Of a stretch of 64,000 nt of DNA, positions 10,540 to 22,334 are shown one piece after another. A program made the translations under genes and the position numbers. Below the pieces are notes generated by a model, which was given only the letters and a program-made list of their open reading frames with translations, did no database searches and was not told the origin of the DNA. This stretch comes from Ustilago trichophora (lineage: Eukaryota; Basidiomycota; Ustilaginomycetes; Ustilaginales; Ustilaginaceae), in assembly GCA_900323505.1 (NCBI GenBank), contig OOIN01000041.1, forward strand, positions 124,001 through 188,000, read 5' to 3'. Position 1 is the stretch's first letter, and every line of letters starts with the position of its first letter.

Positions 10540-12384
10540 ATGTCGTCACAAGACCCTCGAGTCTACCAGGACGCGCCTGGCCTCGAACTGCAAAACGATG
10601 TGCTGGCTTCTGTCGAGCATGCGCATTCCGAAGCATCATCCTCGTCAGCTCGAATGCACGAAGCCACATCAGCAAGCCCATCATCCCCATCCCGAGTCAA
10701 GCCAGCATCAGCCTCGGCAGACATAAGCCATCTCGACACACATCGCGAGAGCATACAAGCAGATCTCGAAGCAGCCTCGGGAGCCCAACACGCCGACGTA
10801 CGAACGAGCGAATCCACATCATCCACGGCCGACCAGCATGCACTCCAGCAGAACGAGTCGTACGGTCAGCGTCTGACACGAGTGCTCACCGGAGATGCTG
10901 CCACAGAGCAGCAGGATGAAGACGACGACAATCACCACAGCACCAGCGAGCGGTCTAAACGGAAACGATCGCTGCCTCTCTTGATGATGCGCCGTAGGCC
11001 ACGTAGCGGTGTCAGGACCGAGCCTAAGCGTAAGAATGCCAACTCTGGATCCGTCTCTCGCTCGAGCATCCGTCAACGAGCTGAGGAGCTTGCCAGAACT
11101 GCAGACTCTGAAAAGGTCGCACAGGCACAATCCATAAATGGTAGCGCCCCATCCACGGATGCAAGCAGCAGCCAAGAACCGGAGCGCATCAGGATGGTGG
11201 GAGAAGACGGCAAGCCGATGCGTCGATCAGGAATCAAAGAACGTGTACTTCACTTCACGCCTTCCTGGTTCTCGGTCACCATGGGAACCGGTGTGGTGGC
11301 TACCTTGCTCAATCTCCTACCGTGGCCATCGATCCATTCGGGATTGCGATATCCAGCGGTCTGCTTCCTCCTCGCCGACATTGTCATCTTTATCCTCTTC
11401 CTGTGCGCCTTCTTTGCGAGGTATCTCATGTATCCGGAAGTGGTACCGCTGACGATCAAGCATCCGCAAAAGTCCATGTTCTTGGGCACCATCCCCATGG
11501 GTCTCATTACGATCATCAGCGGTATTGCCCAGCTGGGGACGGCAGAGTTTGAGTTGGGGATTGGGTTCGCGCTTGCTGCTAGTGGATTGTGGTGGGGTGC
11601 AACGGCGTTGAGTCTAGCCACAGCGATCGGGGTGCCGTTCAGTATGATGACGTATCAGAAGCACTACTTTGAAGGTATCACTGCGGCGTTGTTGCTTCCC
11701 ATCGTCCCACCCATCACTGCAGCGGCAACGGGCAGTGTGATCGCAGAGATCCTCATGCACAGATACCCCACGTACGCATTCACCATTATGGTTGTCAGCT
11801 ACCTCGTCCTTGGCATCGGTCTACCATTAGCCCTCCTCATCCTCGTCCTCTACTTCCAACGCTTGCTTCTCTTCAAAAGTCCACCTCGAGATGTCATCAT
11901 CTCCGTCTTCCTCCCCCTCGGCCCTTGCGGTCAAGGTGGGGAAGCATGCCTCCATCTCGGCCGTGTAGCCCTCCATCTCTTCCCCACCATCTCGACCCCC
12001 TCTTCATCCTCGGGCGTACCCCAACTCTTCTCGGTAGGCCAAGCACTCTACGGCGCCGGTCTCATCTCGGCAATGCTCCTCTTCGGCCTCGGCATATGGT
12101 GGTTGGCCATCGGAGTCTTGACCATCGTCCGAGAGCTGAAGCGTGGCAAGCTAGGATTCAATATGGGCTGGTGGGGGTTGACTTTCCCCTTTGCAAGTCT
12201 AGCGATTTGTACGGCAAGGCTGGCGATAGAGCTCGACAGTCTGACGTTGAAGATCGTCTATACGGCGTTTGTCATTGCCAACATTTCGTTGTGGTTGTAT
12301 GTGGCGATTCCAACGGCCAAGGGCGCTTGGACGGGAAGACTGTTCAATGCTCCTTGTCTTGCTGATCTTCCGCTTAAGCCTTGA
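10540..12384 (+). CDS. SSU1: SSU1-like sulfite efflux / TDT-family membrane transporter
   Basis: 614 residues from the ATG at 10540. The first roughly 240 residues are a polar, Ser-rich cytosolic extension with a basic KRKRS/RRRPRS patch. From about residue 245 there are ten predicted membrane spans, beginning with the family motif FTPSWFSVTMGTGVVATLL and ending with a WLYVAIPTA-type last span. This is the TDT/SLAC1 fold (tellurite resistance, dicarboxylate, SSU1). Among fungal members the FxPSWFxxxMGTG opening and GPCGQGGEACLHLG loop match the sulfite pump group, which exports sulfite across the plasma membrane, but malate or other anions are possible substrates. The long N-terminal extension exceeds that of yeast Ssu1 and could be regulatory. 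Confidence 0.85.
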   Translation: MSSQDPRVYQDAPGLELQNDVLASVEHAHSEASSSSARMHEATSASPSSPSRVKPASASADISHLDTHRESIQADLEAASGAQHADVRTSESTSSTADQHALQQNESYGQRLTRVLTGDAATEQQDEDDDNHHSTSERSKRKRSLPLLMMRRRPRSGVRTEPKRKNANSGSVSRSSIRQRAEELARTADSEKVAQAQSINGSAPSTDASSSQEPERIRMVGEDGKPMRRSGIKERVLHFTPSWFSVTMGTGVVATLLNLLPWPSIHSGLRYPAVCFLLADIVIFILFLCAFFARYLMYPEVVPLTIKHPQKSMFLGTIPMGLITIISGIAQLGTAEFELGIGFALAASGLWWGATALSLATAIGVPFSMMTYQKHYFEGITAALLLPIVPPITAAATGSVIAEILMHRYPTYAFTIMVVSYLVLGIGLPLALLILVLYFQRLLLFKSPPRDVIISVFLPLGPCGQGGEACLHLGRVALHLFPTISTPSSSSGVPQLFSVGQALYGAGLISAMLLFGLGIWWLAIGVLTIVRELKRGKLGFNMGWWGLTFPFASLAICTARLAIELDSLTLKIVYTAFVIANISLWLYVAIPTAKGAWTGRLFNAPCLADLPLKP

Positions 12385-12997
12385 TTTGCTCTGTATCTTG
12401 TATAACATCATCATCCCTAATTGTAGTTCTACTTCTGCTTGTTTCGCAACGAGTGTCAAGCCAACGCGGTATCCTTGTGTGGTGTCTCCAAGAGACGAGC
12501 GAGCTAAACGGTCTAACATCTTGCTACTTTTAATTCTGCGCAAGACGCGCATTTCTTTTTGACGCGTCTCCTTGTCTTGTTGATTTCAGACGCGCACCAA
12601 AAAGATTCGCGTGTGTGTCGTGTAAATTGGTCTCACTCTCGCGCTTCTTTACTGTATTGCCCAAAGCGAGAAAGAGAGACAAAGGCGTGTCGTGAGCATT
12701 TCTAGTTGAGTGCTTTGACATCTTGTCTCGTCACTCACTTCTGCACCAGTCGCCTCTTCCACTGTTTCCTCTTCGCCCATCCAACGTCCGAATCCTCACT
12801 CTTTTTGGTCGACATCCAACATCTTGACATCTACGCGATACTTTGCTGCTGTCAACGTTGAGAAGAGAAAATCTTTTGGTAGACGGTTTCCCGGAGTCCA
12901 GCCTGGACGATCAAACTCTAGGCCGAGGCCTTTCTCTTAGCAAGCATCTCATTTGATACTCCTTGCCCAGCTCACCGGCATCTAGAGCATCGACAAC
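12385..12997 (+). promoter_or_regulatory. MCM7 upstream region with MCB/E2F-like sites
   Basis: A consensus MluI cell-cycle box ACGCGT lies at 12562-12567. It is flanked by the near-matches ACGCGC at 12545-12550 and 12590-12595, and by TTCGCG (12606-12611) and TCGCGC (12639-12644), all 350-455 nt upstream of the MCM7 ATG. In yeasts MBF binds ACGCGT to drive G1/S genes including MCM genes. The cluster is visible in the sequence; regulation by an MBF-like factor is inferred. Confidence 0.6.
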
Positions 12998-15511
12998 ATG
13001 TCTGCCAGCGCACCCATCCTCCCCACCATCTCCCTCAACATCAACTATGACGACGAGCGCGAGAAGATCACCGATTTCTTGCTCTTCTTCAAAGCTCCCG
13101 CCTCTCGTCTCTCCACCCTCTCTTCACAAGGCGGTGGGGCTCCGATCACCTTGGAAGACCCCGACGAGGATGACGAGGAAAGTTTCAACGTCGATCGCCA
13201 GCTGACCGGTGCCATCAACCGAATGGATGTCGATCGTTCCACCACCGCATCCACCTCCCGCCAAGTCCCCTTCTACATGCATCAGCTGCAAAACATCGCC
13301 AATCGAGAACAGGACTCCCTCATCATCGACCTCAACGATGTCGCCTCTCACTTCCACTCCACCACCAACGAATCCTTCAAACCGCTCGTCGGCTCGATCC
13401 GCAACAATGCCAAACGATACCTCGACCTCTTTTGCGAATGCGTCGACAAGCTCGTCCCGCAACCTTCCAAGGATATCTCGCACAAGGACGATGTGCTCGA
13501 TGTCATCCGTCACCAGCGTATGGAGCGCAACGCCCGTACCGTAGAGAGTGCCGAGGATCCCAACGATGCAGGTGTCGCACCCGAAGATGCGAGCGACAAC
13601 ATTTTCCCTCCCGTCTTGCTGCGTCGCTATACTCTGTATTTCAAGCCTTACTCCGGTTCTAGTCAGCAGGACAAGGACGAACCTCTTGCCGTGCGCGCCG
13701 TGCGCGGATCGCACTTGGGAAAGCTGATCACCGTCCGTGGAATCGTAACCCGCGTTAGCGAGGTCAAACCTTTCCTCCTCGTCGACGCCTACGCCTGCGA
13801 CGTGTGCGGTGCCGAGGTATTCCAAGAAGTCACCTCTCGTCAGTACATGCCTCTCACACAGTGCAACTCTCGTCGTTGCCTTACCAACAACACGCGCGGT
13901 CCGCTCTACCCCCAGGTGCGCGCAAGCAAGTTCGTTCCCTTCCAAGAGGTCAAGATTCAAGAAATGGCCGATCAGGTACCCGTCGGTCACATCCCGCGTA
14001 CCATGACCATCCACGTCTATGGACCTCTCACGCGTGCCATGAATCCTGGAGACGTTGTCCACGTGGGTGGAATTTTCCTCCCGATGCCTTACTCTGGATT
14101 CAAAGCCATCCGTGCTGGATTGTTGACAGACACCTATCTGGACGCACAATCGATTCATCAGTTGAAAAAACAGTATACCGCCATGCATCGAACTCCCGAG
14201 ATCGCCGCGGCGATCGCTGAGCTCAAGGACGATCCTGCGCTCTATCAGAAACTAGCGTCTAGCATCGCTCCCGAGATCTACGGTCACGAAGATGTCAAAA
14301 AGTGTCTTCTGCTCCTTCTCGTCGGAGGAGTTTCCAAAACCGTAGGAGACGGTATGAAAATCCGAGGAGACATCAACGTCTGTCTCATGGGAGATCCAGG
14401 TGTGGCCAAATCTCAACTTCTCAAGTACATCTCCAAAGTTGCGCCACGTGGGGTTTACACTACCGGTCGAGGTTCTTCGGGAGTTGGACTTACTGCTGCG
14501 GTGATGCGCGATCCGGTGACCGACGAGATGGTGTTGGAAGGAGGAGCACTGGTTTTGGCCGACAATGGTATTGCGTGCATTGACGAGTTTGACAAGATGG
14601 AAGAATCGGATCGTACGGCGATTCACGAGGTTATGGAGCAACAGACGATTTCGATTTCCAAAGCTGGAATCACCACGACTCTCAACGCACGAACTTCGAT
14701 TTTGGCTGCAGCCAATCCGCTCTACGGACGGTACAATCCTCGAATCAGTCCTGTGGATAACATCAATCTCCCCGCTGCGTTGCTGTCTAGGTTTGACATT
14801 CTGTATCTGATTCTGGATACGCCGACGAGGGATGACGATGAAAGATTGGCACAGCACGTAACGTACGTGCATATGCACAATCAACATCCCGAGCTCGAAT
14901 TCGACGTTATCAGCCCTACACTCATGAGGCACTATATCGCCCTTGCTAGGCAGAAGAGACCTGTCCTTTCCAAGGCTGTTTCCGATTACGTCGTTGGAGC
15001 CTATGTCCAAATGCGAAGCCAATACAAGGAGGATTCAATTTCTTCTTCCACCCTCGAATCCGGACCCGGATCCAGCGGTACAGGTTACGTCTCAGCTCGT
15101 ACACTCCTTGGAATCATCCGTCTTTCCCAAGCCCTCGCCAGACTACGATTAGACGACCAAGTATACATCCCCGACGTAGACGAAGCTCTCCGTCTTCTCG
15201 AAGTTTCAAAATCCTCCATCCTAAACCACCCCTCCCTCTCCTCAACAAGAGACGCCCTAGGTCAAGATCAAACCTACATCACCAAAATCTACCGCCTCAT
15301 AAGAGAAGTCTACAACACCCACCGTCTCTCCACCTCCCAACAAGACCACAACGACGACAACATGGACCTAGACCAAGGCATCCCCCTCACCCATCTAAGA
15401 GCAAGAATCATCGCAGCAGGCTTCGTAGAAGATCAATTCCAAGAATGCCTCCAAGAGTATCAGGACTTGGGCGTCGTACAGATTTCAGGTAACCGTCTAA
15501 TCTTCCTCTAA
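12998..15511 (+). CDS. MCM7: MCM7 subunit of the replicative helicase
   Basis: 837 residues. Matches the MCM7 branch rather than MCM2-6: [14 protein letters not shown], then a zinc finger C267-x2-C270-x18-C289-x4-C294, then [15 protein letters not shown] and [11 protein letters not shown]. The AAA+ core has Walker A GDPGVAKS (465-472), Walker B CIDEFDKM, sensor region and arginine finger S597-R598-F599-D600. A winged-helix-like end follows (about 760-837). Mcm2-7 unwinds DNA at origins in the nucleus; the MCM7 Walker A site pairs with the neighbouring subunit's arginine finger. There is an acidic/Ser insertion after residue 680 ([15 protein letters not shown]). The start at 12998 is the first in-frame ATG and gives an N-terminus similar in length to other fungal MCM7 proteins. 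The upstream region has MCB-like boxes. Confidence 0.96.
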   Translation: MSASAPILPTISLNINYDDEREKITDFLLFFKAPASRLSTLSSQGGGAPITLEDPDEDDEESFNVDRQLTGAINRMDVDRSTTASTSRQVPFYMHQLQNIANREQDSLIIDLNDVASHFHSTTNESFKPLVGSIRNNAKRYLDLFCECVDKLVPQPSKDISHKDDVLDVIRHQRMERNARTVESAEDPNDAGVAPEDASDNIFPPVLLRRYTLYFKPYSGSSQQDKDEPLAVRAVRGSHLGKLITVRGIVTRVSEVKPFLLVDAYACDVCGAEVFQEVTSRQYMPLTQCNSRRCLTNNTRGPLYPQVRASKFVPFQEVKIQEMADQVPVGHIPRTMTIHVYGPLTRAMNPGDVVHVGGIFLPMPYSGFKAIRAGLLTDTYLDAQSIHQLKKQYTAMHRTPEIAAAIAELKDDPALYQKLASSIAPEIYGHEDVKKCLLLLLVGGVSKTVGDGMKIRGDINVCLMGDPGVAKSQLLKYISKVAPRGVYTTGRGSSGVGLTAAVMRDPVTDEMVLEGGALVLADNGIACIDEFDKMEESDRTAIHEVMEQQTISISKAGITTTLNARTSILAAANPLYGRYNPRISPVDNINLPAALLSRFDILYLILDTPTRDDDERLAQHVTYVHMHNQHPELEFDVISPTLMRHYIALARQKRPVLSKAVSDYVVGAYVQMRSQYKEDSISSSTLESGPGSSGTGYVSARTLLGIIRLSQALARLRLDDQVYIPDVDEALRLLEVSKSSILNHPSLSSTRDALGQDQTYITKIYRLIREVYNTHRLSTSQQDHNDDNMDLDQGIPLTHLRARIIAAGFVEDQFQECLQEYQDLGVVQISGNRLIFL

Positions 15512-15999
15512 GATGGAAGAGGACGGATGGACGGTTCTGGTTTTGCTTTTTTTTTTTCTTCACGCTTCGATCGTGTTTTCGTTTTTGTTGTTCTTTAACG
15601 CCCCTTTATCACGCTCGAAATCGATACTAGTTCTGGTTTTGCAAAAACGTCATCGACCAACGATCCTGTGTTGAGTTTCAGCTCGACTGCGTTTGATCGT
15701 GTTCGAATTACGATTTTGACCTGTGTCAGGATGACAAGACCGCCTTTTGGCGAGGGCAACAACAAACCTCACCCTTTCACACAAAGCAAGCTGCCAGCTG
15801 GGAAAGGAAAGATGCAAAAGAACTGGAAATTGAAAAAGTTATGCGAGAAGGAGCCGAAAAGTGATAGAGGTATAATAAGATGTTGTTAATGTTGTTGGGT
15901 TATGATGTTGCGGAAGCATAGAGAAATCATAGACTGCTTGTGCTTTGCTATACGATGCTTATGAATGTGGAAATATGGACGGTATCGAGGCGATCTGAG
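15512..15999. other. Convergent intergenic region between MCM7 and the Rab gene
   Basis: 488 nt of 3' flanks. There is a T-tract after the MCM7 stop (about 15548-15558). No gene or RNA is recognised. Confidence 0.5.
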
Positions 16000-18111
16000 T
16001 TAGCCGCAACAGGTCCAGCTGTTGGGAGTGATCGCCTGAGTATTGGCTCCATTGAGAAGCTGATCGGCGTCGTGACTAGAGAGGAAGATGCTATTGCGTT
16101 CACGGTCGGCTCTCTCCTGTTCGATCTGGGTGCGTCGTTCGACGAGTTTCTTGGTGACCGCGAGGAAGACTTCTTCGATGCCGCGATCGTCCTTGGCAGA
16201 GACTTCCGAGACTTCGACAACGTCCCAAGAGAGACTAAAGCCGTCGAAATCGGCAGCTGCGTCACGGCCGGCGTCCGAACCGGCAGATCCGCTAGAGGCT
16301 CCACTGCTGCCGAAGCTGCTGGGTTTGAGACCGGTGACTACGGCAGCAGAGGCAGGGGTGGTGGCGGTGGAATTGGGCGCGTTGGTGGTGCCGGAGGGGA
16401 GTTGCGGCCAGCCTGGGCTGGAGCTTCGTTGGAATGCGGCAAAGCGCGAGGCAGACCCAATGGCCAAAGATCCAAGCCCGCTCAGGCGTGATGAGGGACG
16501 AGTGGGGGATCCAGGACTGCCGTCAGAATCGTTGAACCCAGATGACGAGGCTGCTGCAGGTTGACTCTGGTACGGCTGTAACCAGCTTCGCACAGTAGCG
16601 CGTGCAAAATCGAGCTCGACCTGCCGTTGAGACCAGGCCAGATCCAGCTTGGCGCCGACGACATGAATGACGAGATCGGTCGTCATGTTCTTTTTCAGCT
16701 CTTCGATCCAGGCACGGCAATCCATGAAACTCGACATGGACGTAATGTCGTACACAATCACAGCTGCGTGACTACCACGATAGTACATGGGCGCCATGCT
16801 GCGGAAGCGTTCTTGACCTGCCGTATCCCACAGCTGCAAGCGCACCTTGACGCCATCGACGATGAGCTTTTTGGTCAAAAAGCTGGCACCGATTGTTGAC
16901 GGCGTTGAAGCGATAGCGAACTGGCCCGAAGTATATCGGTGCACCAGCGATGTCTTGCCGACACCTTGGGAGCCAAGAATGACGACTTTCGCCTCGAGTT
17001 GATTGTTGGGCAAAGTCCCACGCTCACGGATGCGCGAGGGTGGTGAAGACACAGACAGCGTACTACCCGTGGCTGGATGGGGTGATTGCTGCGCGTACGA
17101 TAGCGTTCGACTGGGGATCGGCGATACAGAGGAGATTGCACTTGATGCTGGGCCGCCTGCAAGACGATCGCCTGAAGTCGGAGACACGTTGGATACCGTC
17201 TGTCGACGCTGCGTCAGCTTGGGAGCAGTCCTTCCGCTGCTAGGACCATAGGTCATGGCATTGTTGGAAGGTGGAGAACGATGGGCAGGAATGTCTTCGG
17301 CCTTTTTGTGAGCTGCCGAGCTGATGCCAGTAGTGATGGTGTGACTGCGCCGAAGGAAAGCTCCGGTGCTAGTCTGAAAGTTGCGCAGCCTTGCCGAGAC
17401 ATCGTTGCGGTCACCGTTACGGCCGTGTTCGGCGAAAGGTGCGCCCATCTGACCGAACTCGCTCAGACCCGAGTCGAGCTTGGGGCTGGTCGAGGACCGC
17501 CTCGCTCTTGGTGGAGCAGCAGCACTGCTCTCTGTGATTGCAGCCCATTGTTGAGATACACTGAGGGGTGACCTGTTCGGTGCGTCCGTGGTGGCAACGT
17601 CGTTGGTTGCAGCAGCTTTGGACTTGGCTGTGCTGACACTCGACTCTGCTAGAGGTTGGAGCGTTTCGACGGCGTTGCGAGACGGAGCTCTGCCCAAGCT
17701 TGGATGCGAGGTATGGAAGCGGGAAGTGGAAATGACCGCATTGCCACTATCCTGCTCTGTGAGCGAAGGAGATGCAGGTGCAGAGTTGAGGCTCTGCAGG
17801 CTGCGTAATCTTGGCCGAGACAAGCGCCGTGAGTCAGGAGCACGGTAGGTGCGTGCAGCGGCGGCCTCAATTGTCTGAGGATGACAAGTGGTGGATGGAG
17901 CTGCATTGGCAGTACTAGATTGCGAATGGCTTGGTCCGGCCTCGTCGGATGCATCGCTGCCAGACGAATCTTGGGTAGGCTGCGATGGAGGGAAGAAAGG
18001 AAAAGCGGGGAACTGCTTATCCTTTGTTGGAGAGGGTGTAGTCACGGGCGATGAGAACGCCGATGGGAAATGATGATGCGACATCGTGCTGTAGACTACT
18101 TGCGCCGTCAT
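16000..18111 (-). CDS. Rab-family small GTPase with ~375-residue N-terminal extension
   Basis: 703 residues. The GTPase domain starts near residue 373: G1 GSQGVGKT (380-387), switch I with T406 (TIGASF), G3 DTAGQE (429-434) and YYRGSHAAVIVYDIT. The SF motifs resemble Rab5/21/22-type Rabs. The usual NKxD of G4 is A487-K-L-D490. A poorly conserved insertion rich in Ser, Gly and Ala (about 515-625) splits the last part of the fold before a final helix (EEVFLAVTKKLVERR). The protein ends in -CCG, a plausible geranylgeranylation signal. The N-terminal extension is disordered and Ser/Pro-rich and has no counterpart in ordinary 200-residue Rabs. Membrane trafficking is expected from the family; the compartment is not deducible. 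Two ATGs (18111 and 18084) could serve as start. Confidence 0.83.
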   Translation of the reverse strand: MTAQVVYSTMSHHHFPSAFSSPVTTPSPTKDKQFPAFPFFPPSQPTQDSSGSDASDEAGPSHSQSSTANAAPSTTCHPQTIEAAAARTYRAPDSRRLSRPRLRSLQSLNSAPASPSLTEQDSGNAVISTSRFHTSHPSLGRAPSRNAVETLQPLAESSVSTAKSKAAATNDVATTDAPNRSPLSVSQQWAAITESSAAAPPRARRSSTSPKLDSGLSEFGQMGAPFAEHGRNGDRNDVSARLRNFQTSTGAFLRRSHTITTGISSAAHKKAEDIPAHRSPPSNNAMTYGPSSGRTAPKLTQRRQTVSNVSPTSGDRLAGGPASSAISSVSPIPSRTLSYAQQSPHPATGSTLSVSSPPSRIRERGTLPNNQLEAKVVILGSQGVGKTSLVHRYTSGQFAIASTPSTIGASFLTKKLIVDGVKVRLQLWDTAGQERFRSMAPMYYRGSHAAVIVYDITSMSSFMDCRAWIEELKKNMTTDLVIHVVGAKLDLAWSQRQVELDFARATVRSWLQPYQSQPAAASSSGFNDSDGSPGSPTRPSSRLSGLGSLAIGSASRFAAFQRSSSPGWPQLPSGTTNAPNSTATTPASAAVVTGLKPSSFGSSGASSGSAGSDAGRDAAADFDGFSLSWDVVEVSEVSAKDDRGIEEVFLAVTKKLVERRTQIEQERADRERNSIFLSSHDADQLLNGANTQAITPNSWTCCG

Positions 18112-21100
18112 GATATCGTGGTGCTTGCAGACGATAAGCGTTTTCTCGAATGGTAAGAATCGGAATGGAGCGAGTAATGATGTTGCGCTGTCGTCGGCTG
18201 AGGAGTCCGACTTGCTGTATACGCCGCCTTGTCGAAAGATGGTCTGAGGAGGGTATCGAGGTCTGGTCTACTCTATTCTTCTGAGGATCGTGATGGGAGT
18301 GCGAAAAGATAGAAGACGACGTCGATGGGAATCCTTCGGACCAATTGCGGGAAAGGTTCAAACCAAGAAAGAGAAAGGGTGAAGGCAAGGATCGACAGGG
18401 TCCTAGTCTAGTCGAGGTGCATGCCGCACGGACAGTCAGGTGTCTCAAAGTCGGGAAGAAGTGAATCGGACCCTGCGTATATCGAGCGAGGATCTACGTT
18501 CGGTCCAAGTTGAGGGCGGGCTGTTTTTGCGGTTCTGCTGCAAACAAACGAGGTGCAGGAGAGTGTCGAAGAGCGCAAACCGGGACGGAGTGATGGGAGT
18601 GGAGAATGGGAGGATGAGTCCGCGGCGTTTACCGACAAGAAGCGAGCTGTGGGGTATTGTGAGCAAATCTGGTTTGAGAGCAAATAGAAAAAAAAGAAGA
18701 GCAAGATGGCGAACCAGCGCACAAATGCGGTGCTCTAGAGGTAGCTGGCGATGATCAAGTGCATGCGATGCATATGGTTGAGCACTGAATACGGCAGGAT
18801 AAAAGAGGTGCGAGGCTTGGACAGCTGCCAGAAGAGGTGAGGTGGAGCTGCACGAGGAGAGACAGAGGAAAGGTGAAACGAGTTGCGGCGGACAGGTTGA
18901 AGCAAGCTGGCCGTCACACGTCGAATGGATGGGGATGCGGTGATGGCTCGTCTATCAGGGCAGGTTGTGCGCAACCCGACAGGAAGCAGACGTCGAGGCG
19001 GGAAGAAGATGTGTTTGAGAGTGGGTAGAAGCAGGCGCAGCGATGGAAGCTGAGGAAGGCAGGTTAGGACCTGTTTGAACGATATATCGATTTAGGGTTG
19101 GGTTAATGGCGGTTGACAGGTGGGACAGGAACCGGATGAGAGACAGAGAGAGATAGAGAGAGAAAGGAGATGAGGAGCAGATCTTCGTGAGACAGGGTCT
19201 CGGATTAGAGCTGCGGTCGAGCAGAAGCGAGGCGTGGACAGGACAGGATAGAGCAAAGGGAAGAGGTAGAAGCTGAAAATAGGCTTAGGGTTGAAGGGGA
19301 AAAGAGATGGCGGAATAGGCAGGCGGTGGTGGCGAAGGGTTGCGTGGATTGATTGCGAGGAATTGGCGACCGAGTGCGGCGCTGTCAGATTGATTTGACT
19401 GCAAAGGAAAGACAAGAGAGAAGAGAGTTGCGGCAACAGATGCGTCCGGACACAAAGGCGACAGCTTATGCAGCTTGTGCAGCTGTGCAGCAAGATTGCG
19501 GGATTCAAGGTGATGGGTTGGTGGTGTGCGAGCGAGGTGGATAAAATGGTAGTTAGAGATGTATGTATGTATGTACTGTATGTATGCTGCGGAGGATGCA
19601 GTGAAAGGAATGCGATCCGGGATGGGGGGAAAAAGAGATAGCAAGAGAGAGAGAGAGGGAGTAACTATATGTCGCGTCGAGAGGAGAGGAGAGGAGAGGA
19701 GAGAAGAGGAGGAGGAACAACTCAAAAGAGTGGGCTGTATCAGCTGCAGACTGAGCTGCAACTCTGCTGCAATGCGCTGCAGTCGGGTGTACTTTGGTGG
19801 CATGCACCCTTTTGTTGAATCACATTTGACATGCACAGAACTCACCTTGAAGAACGAAACAAGAGGATCAAAAAAGAACAGAGTCGTTCAGCCTCCTATC
19901 TCCTTTTGGCTCCTGATGACAGTACACAGTCGTACACAGTTGTACGTAGTTGTCCATGTTGCACTGGAGTATTGTACTCCTGTCTCGTTTGTGGCATGGC
20001 GTTAAGGTGAGCAAAGCAAGGATGGGCGTAAGTTTACGAGTCACGTCGAAATTCACTTTCTTGTTCGCATCAAAATGAAAATAAAATAAAATACCCAACT
20101 CGCCTCGATCCGAGAAAGCTCGGCTCTGTTGCAACGCAACCCTCTTCACTCGGCATAACCCGCGGAGAAGTCTTCGTTTTGTTTTGTTTTGTTTTTATTT
20201 TAAAAAAAATCAGAAACACTGCAGTGGATTGCAACCCATGACCACGTTTCTTTGAACAAAGGCTGTTTTCCAGTGGGGACACCAAAGTGGGATCAAATGC
20301 CAAGATGTGAAAGAGATCCTTGCCAAATGAAAAAGGTGTGACTGAACAGAGGCAGAGAAAAAAAAAATGAAATATAAAAGAAAATAAAGATCGAGTTCAG
20401 GGTCCAGCCAAAAGACGGAGAGATGTGGACAAATTCACCAAGTGGAGAGAAATTTGACTCGCATCTCGAAGCGTCGAGATCAAGTGCAGTACAGTAACTC
20501 TTACGCCATTGAGTGCACGGGCGATTACGCCTTCCATCTACAGTACTTGGCAACCAACTCGGCTGGTTCGGTCTCGATCACAGAATCTTTTTTTTCTTGT
20601 ACAATGCAACAAGGCAGCAGAAAAGAAAGAAAGGGCGGAGAACGGTAGAAAAGAAAGTGACCGATATTGAATGTAGCTTTCTGCACATCGCATCGCATCG
20701 CATCGCCGTGTTGGCTTGAATTCCTGCAGATTTGAGGGAAATCCGACGACCAACCACCCAACCACACAGTATACTTTACACAGTCGATATCCATCACACA
20801 GACAATCTGGCTTTAGCTTGCGCTTGGCGGAGACACAAACCTCGAGCCCGTTCCCGGTGCAATTCTAGTAGCAAATTGGACTGTATGCTTTGTGCATCAT
20901 TTTTGGCAGTATCCACTCGATCCCGACTTGCACGACGCTTGAGCATACTGTACTTTTTACATCTGATCCATGCGGTGACTTTGTCTTTTGCCAAGCCGCA
21001 AAGCATCGACTCCGAGTCCTTTGCTCAAGGCAATGTTCAACTTCCGCATGGTAGCAGTAGTAGAATAGTGGATGCTATCGAACAATGCCAGCTGGCAGAA

Positions 21101-21524
21101 AAAATGCCGAATTGAACACTACAGAAAGTCTCACTTTGACAGCTTTTCACCGCAGCCTTGGTTTGACTGCTGAGACCCTTGACCAGTGACGTGCTCAAAA
21201 AACAACCCTCGCCAGCAGGACACTTTGCTCCTCCCTAACCGCCCAACCGCCAGCAAATCTCTTCCCAAAACCACTCAACAAGGGCTCCATACTGTACAAG
21301 ATATCACGGTGAAATACATATGTACCAGTTCGGCTAAGGGAATCCACTCGCCCACTTTGGCGCTAAAAAGATATCGCGCGTTTATGCATAGACATCATTG
21401 CACAGCTAACTAATAAGTCTCCTACTCGACTGTACCCCGCATCCTCAGTGTAGAAAGATCTCGAGATTCACCCCTTTCGGACCACGAGTCTTGACACCAA
21501 GATATTCAGAGGGCAGTCAAAGTG

Positions 21525-21547
21525 TACTGTACTGTACTGTACTGTAT
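21525..21547. repeat. TACTG tandem run
   Basis: Four and a half tandem units of TACTG, ending TACTGTAT. The densest example of a motif found in many intergenic regions here. Confidence 0.8.
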
Positions 21548-22210
21548 GAGGGGAGCTGATCTAAGAGAGTTCGGATCGGAACAGCCGAAAGTGGCTTATG
21601 GTCGAGACCCTCTCTTTCTTTTCTTTCTCTCTTTTCCATCTCCTATTTTTCTCTCCACCAGATTCAGCTGGCGAAATCAGCGCATGACCTCTACCCGGCC
21701 TCGCTTGTCTTTGCTTTCTTTCTCCACCAGCACAGCATATTCGAGGCGTCGCGTCGGAATGGGCGGAGAACGAATATAGGATACACCACAGCATTAAAAC
21801 AGCGCGCAAAAAAAACTGCAGTACAGCAAGGTATATTCCATGGACCCTGCGTCTCTCTGAACTCCAAGAGATTAGAGTTTGGATTCAATCCCTTGTCCTT
21901 GACTCTCCTTGTTGTTGTTGCGGAGAGGACCGAAAGAAAGGGATGATTGCAACACAGTATAGTATAGTGTGGACATGACTCGGCAAGCACAGTCGACACA
22001 TGTCTCGCTTCCTGGTGCTTGTCCGTCGACCTCCAACCAATCCACCATCACAATTCTCGATCCATCGTAACCCCCTCCCTTATCAACATAGATCCATCAT
22101 CTCTGAGAGAGTCACGTCTGCGTTTACTTGCACAGCTTTGAGCCGAATTCAATGGCGACCATATCAAAAGCACGACGGACCCTTCACCTTTGAACGAGCA
22201 GCCGCCAAGC

Positions 22211-22233
22211 AAAAAAAAAAAAAAAAAAAAAAA
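22211..22233. repeat. Poly-A homopolymer, 23 nt
   Basis: Run of 23 A inside the 5-kb gene-poor region, following GCCGCCAAGC. Confidence 0.9.
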
Positions 22234-22334
22234 CCACTACATAGACGTTCAAAAGCGGTGGCTTGAACAGTGTTGGACCTCTATCCATCTCCAAACCATC
22301 GTTCCTTTGATCTTGGCCAAAAACTTGTGGCTTT

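Noticed and set aside
13124..14188. 354-codon minus-strand ORF opposite MCM7
   Set aside because: Shadow of the MCM7 codon pattern; no domain, and MCM7 is unambiguous.
18354..18364. GGTTCAAACC resembling a tRNA B box
   Set aside because: Flanks do not pair as a T stem and no acceptor, D or anticodon arms were found.
19285..19845. 186-codon Ser/Leu-rich minus-strand ORF in the 5-kb gap
   Set aside because: Translation of CT-rich simple sequence without conserved features.
22211..22233. Poly-A run as the tail of a retroposed element
   Set aside because: No target-site duplication or recognisable element body upstream.
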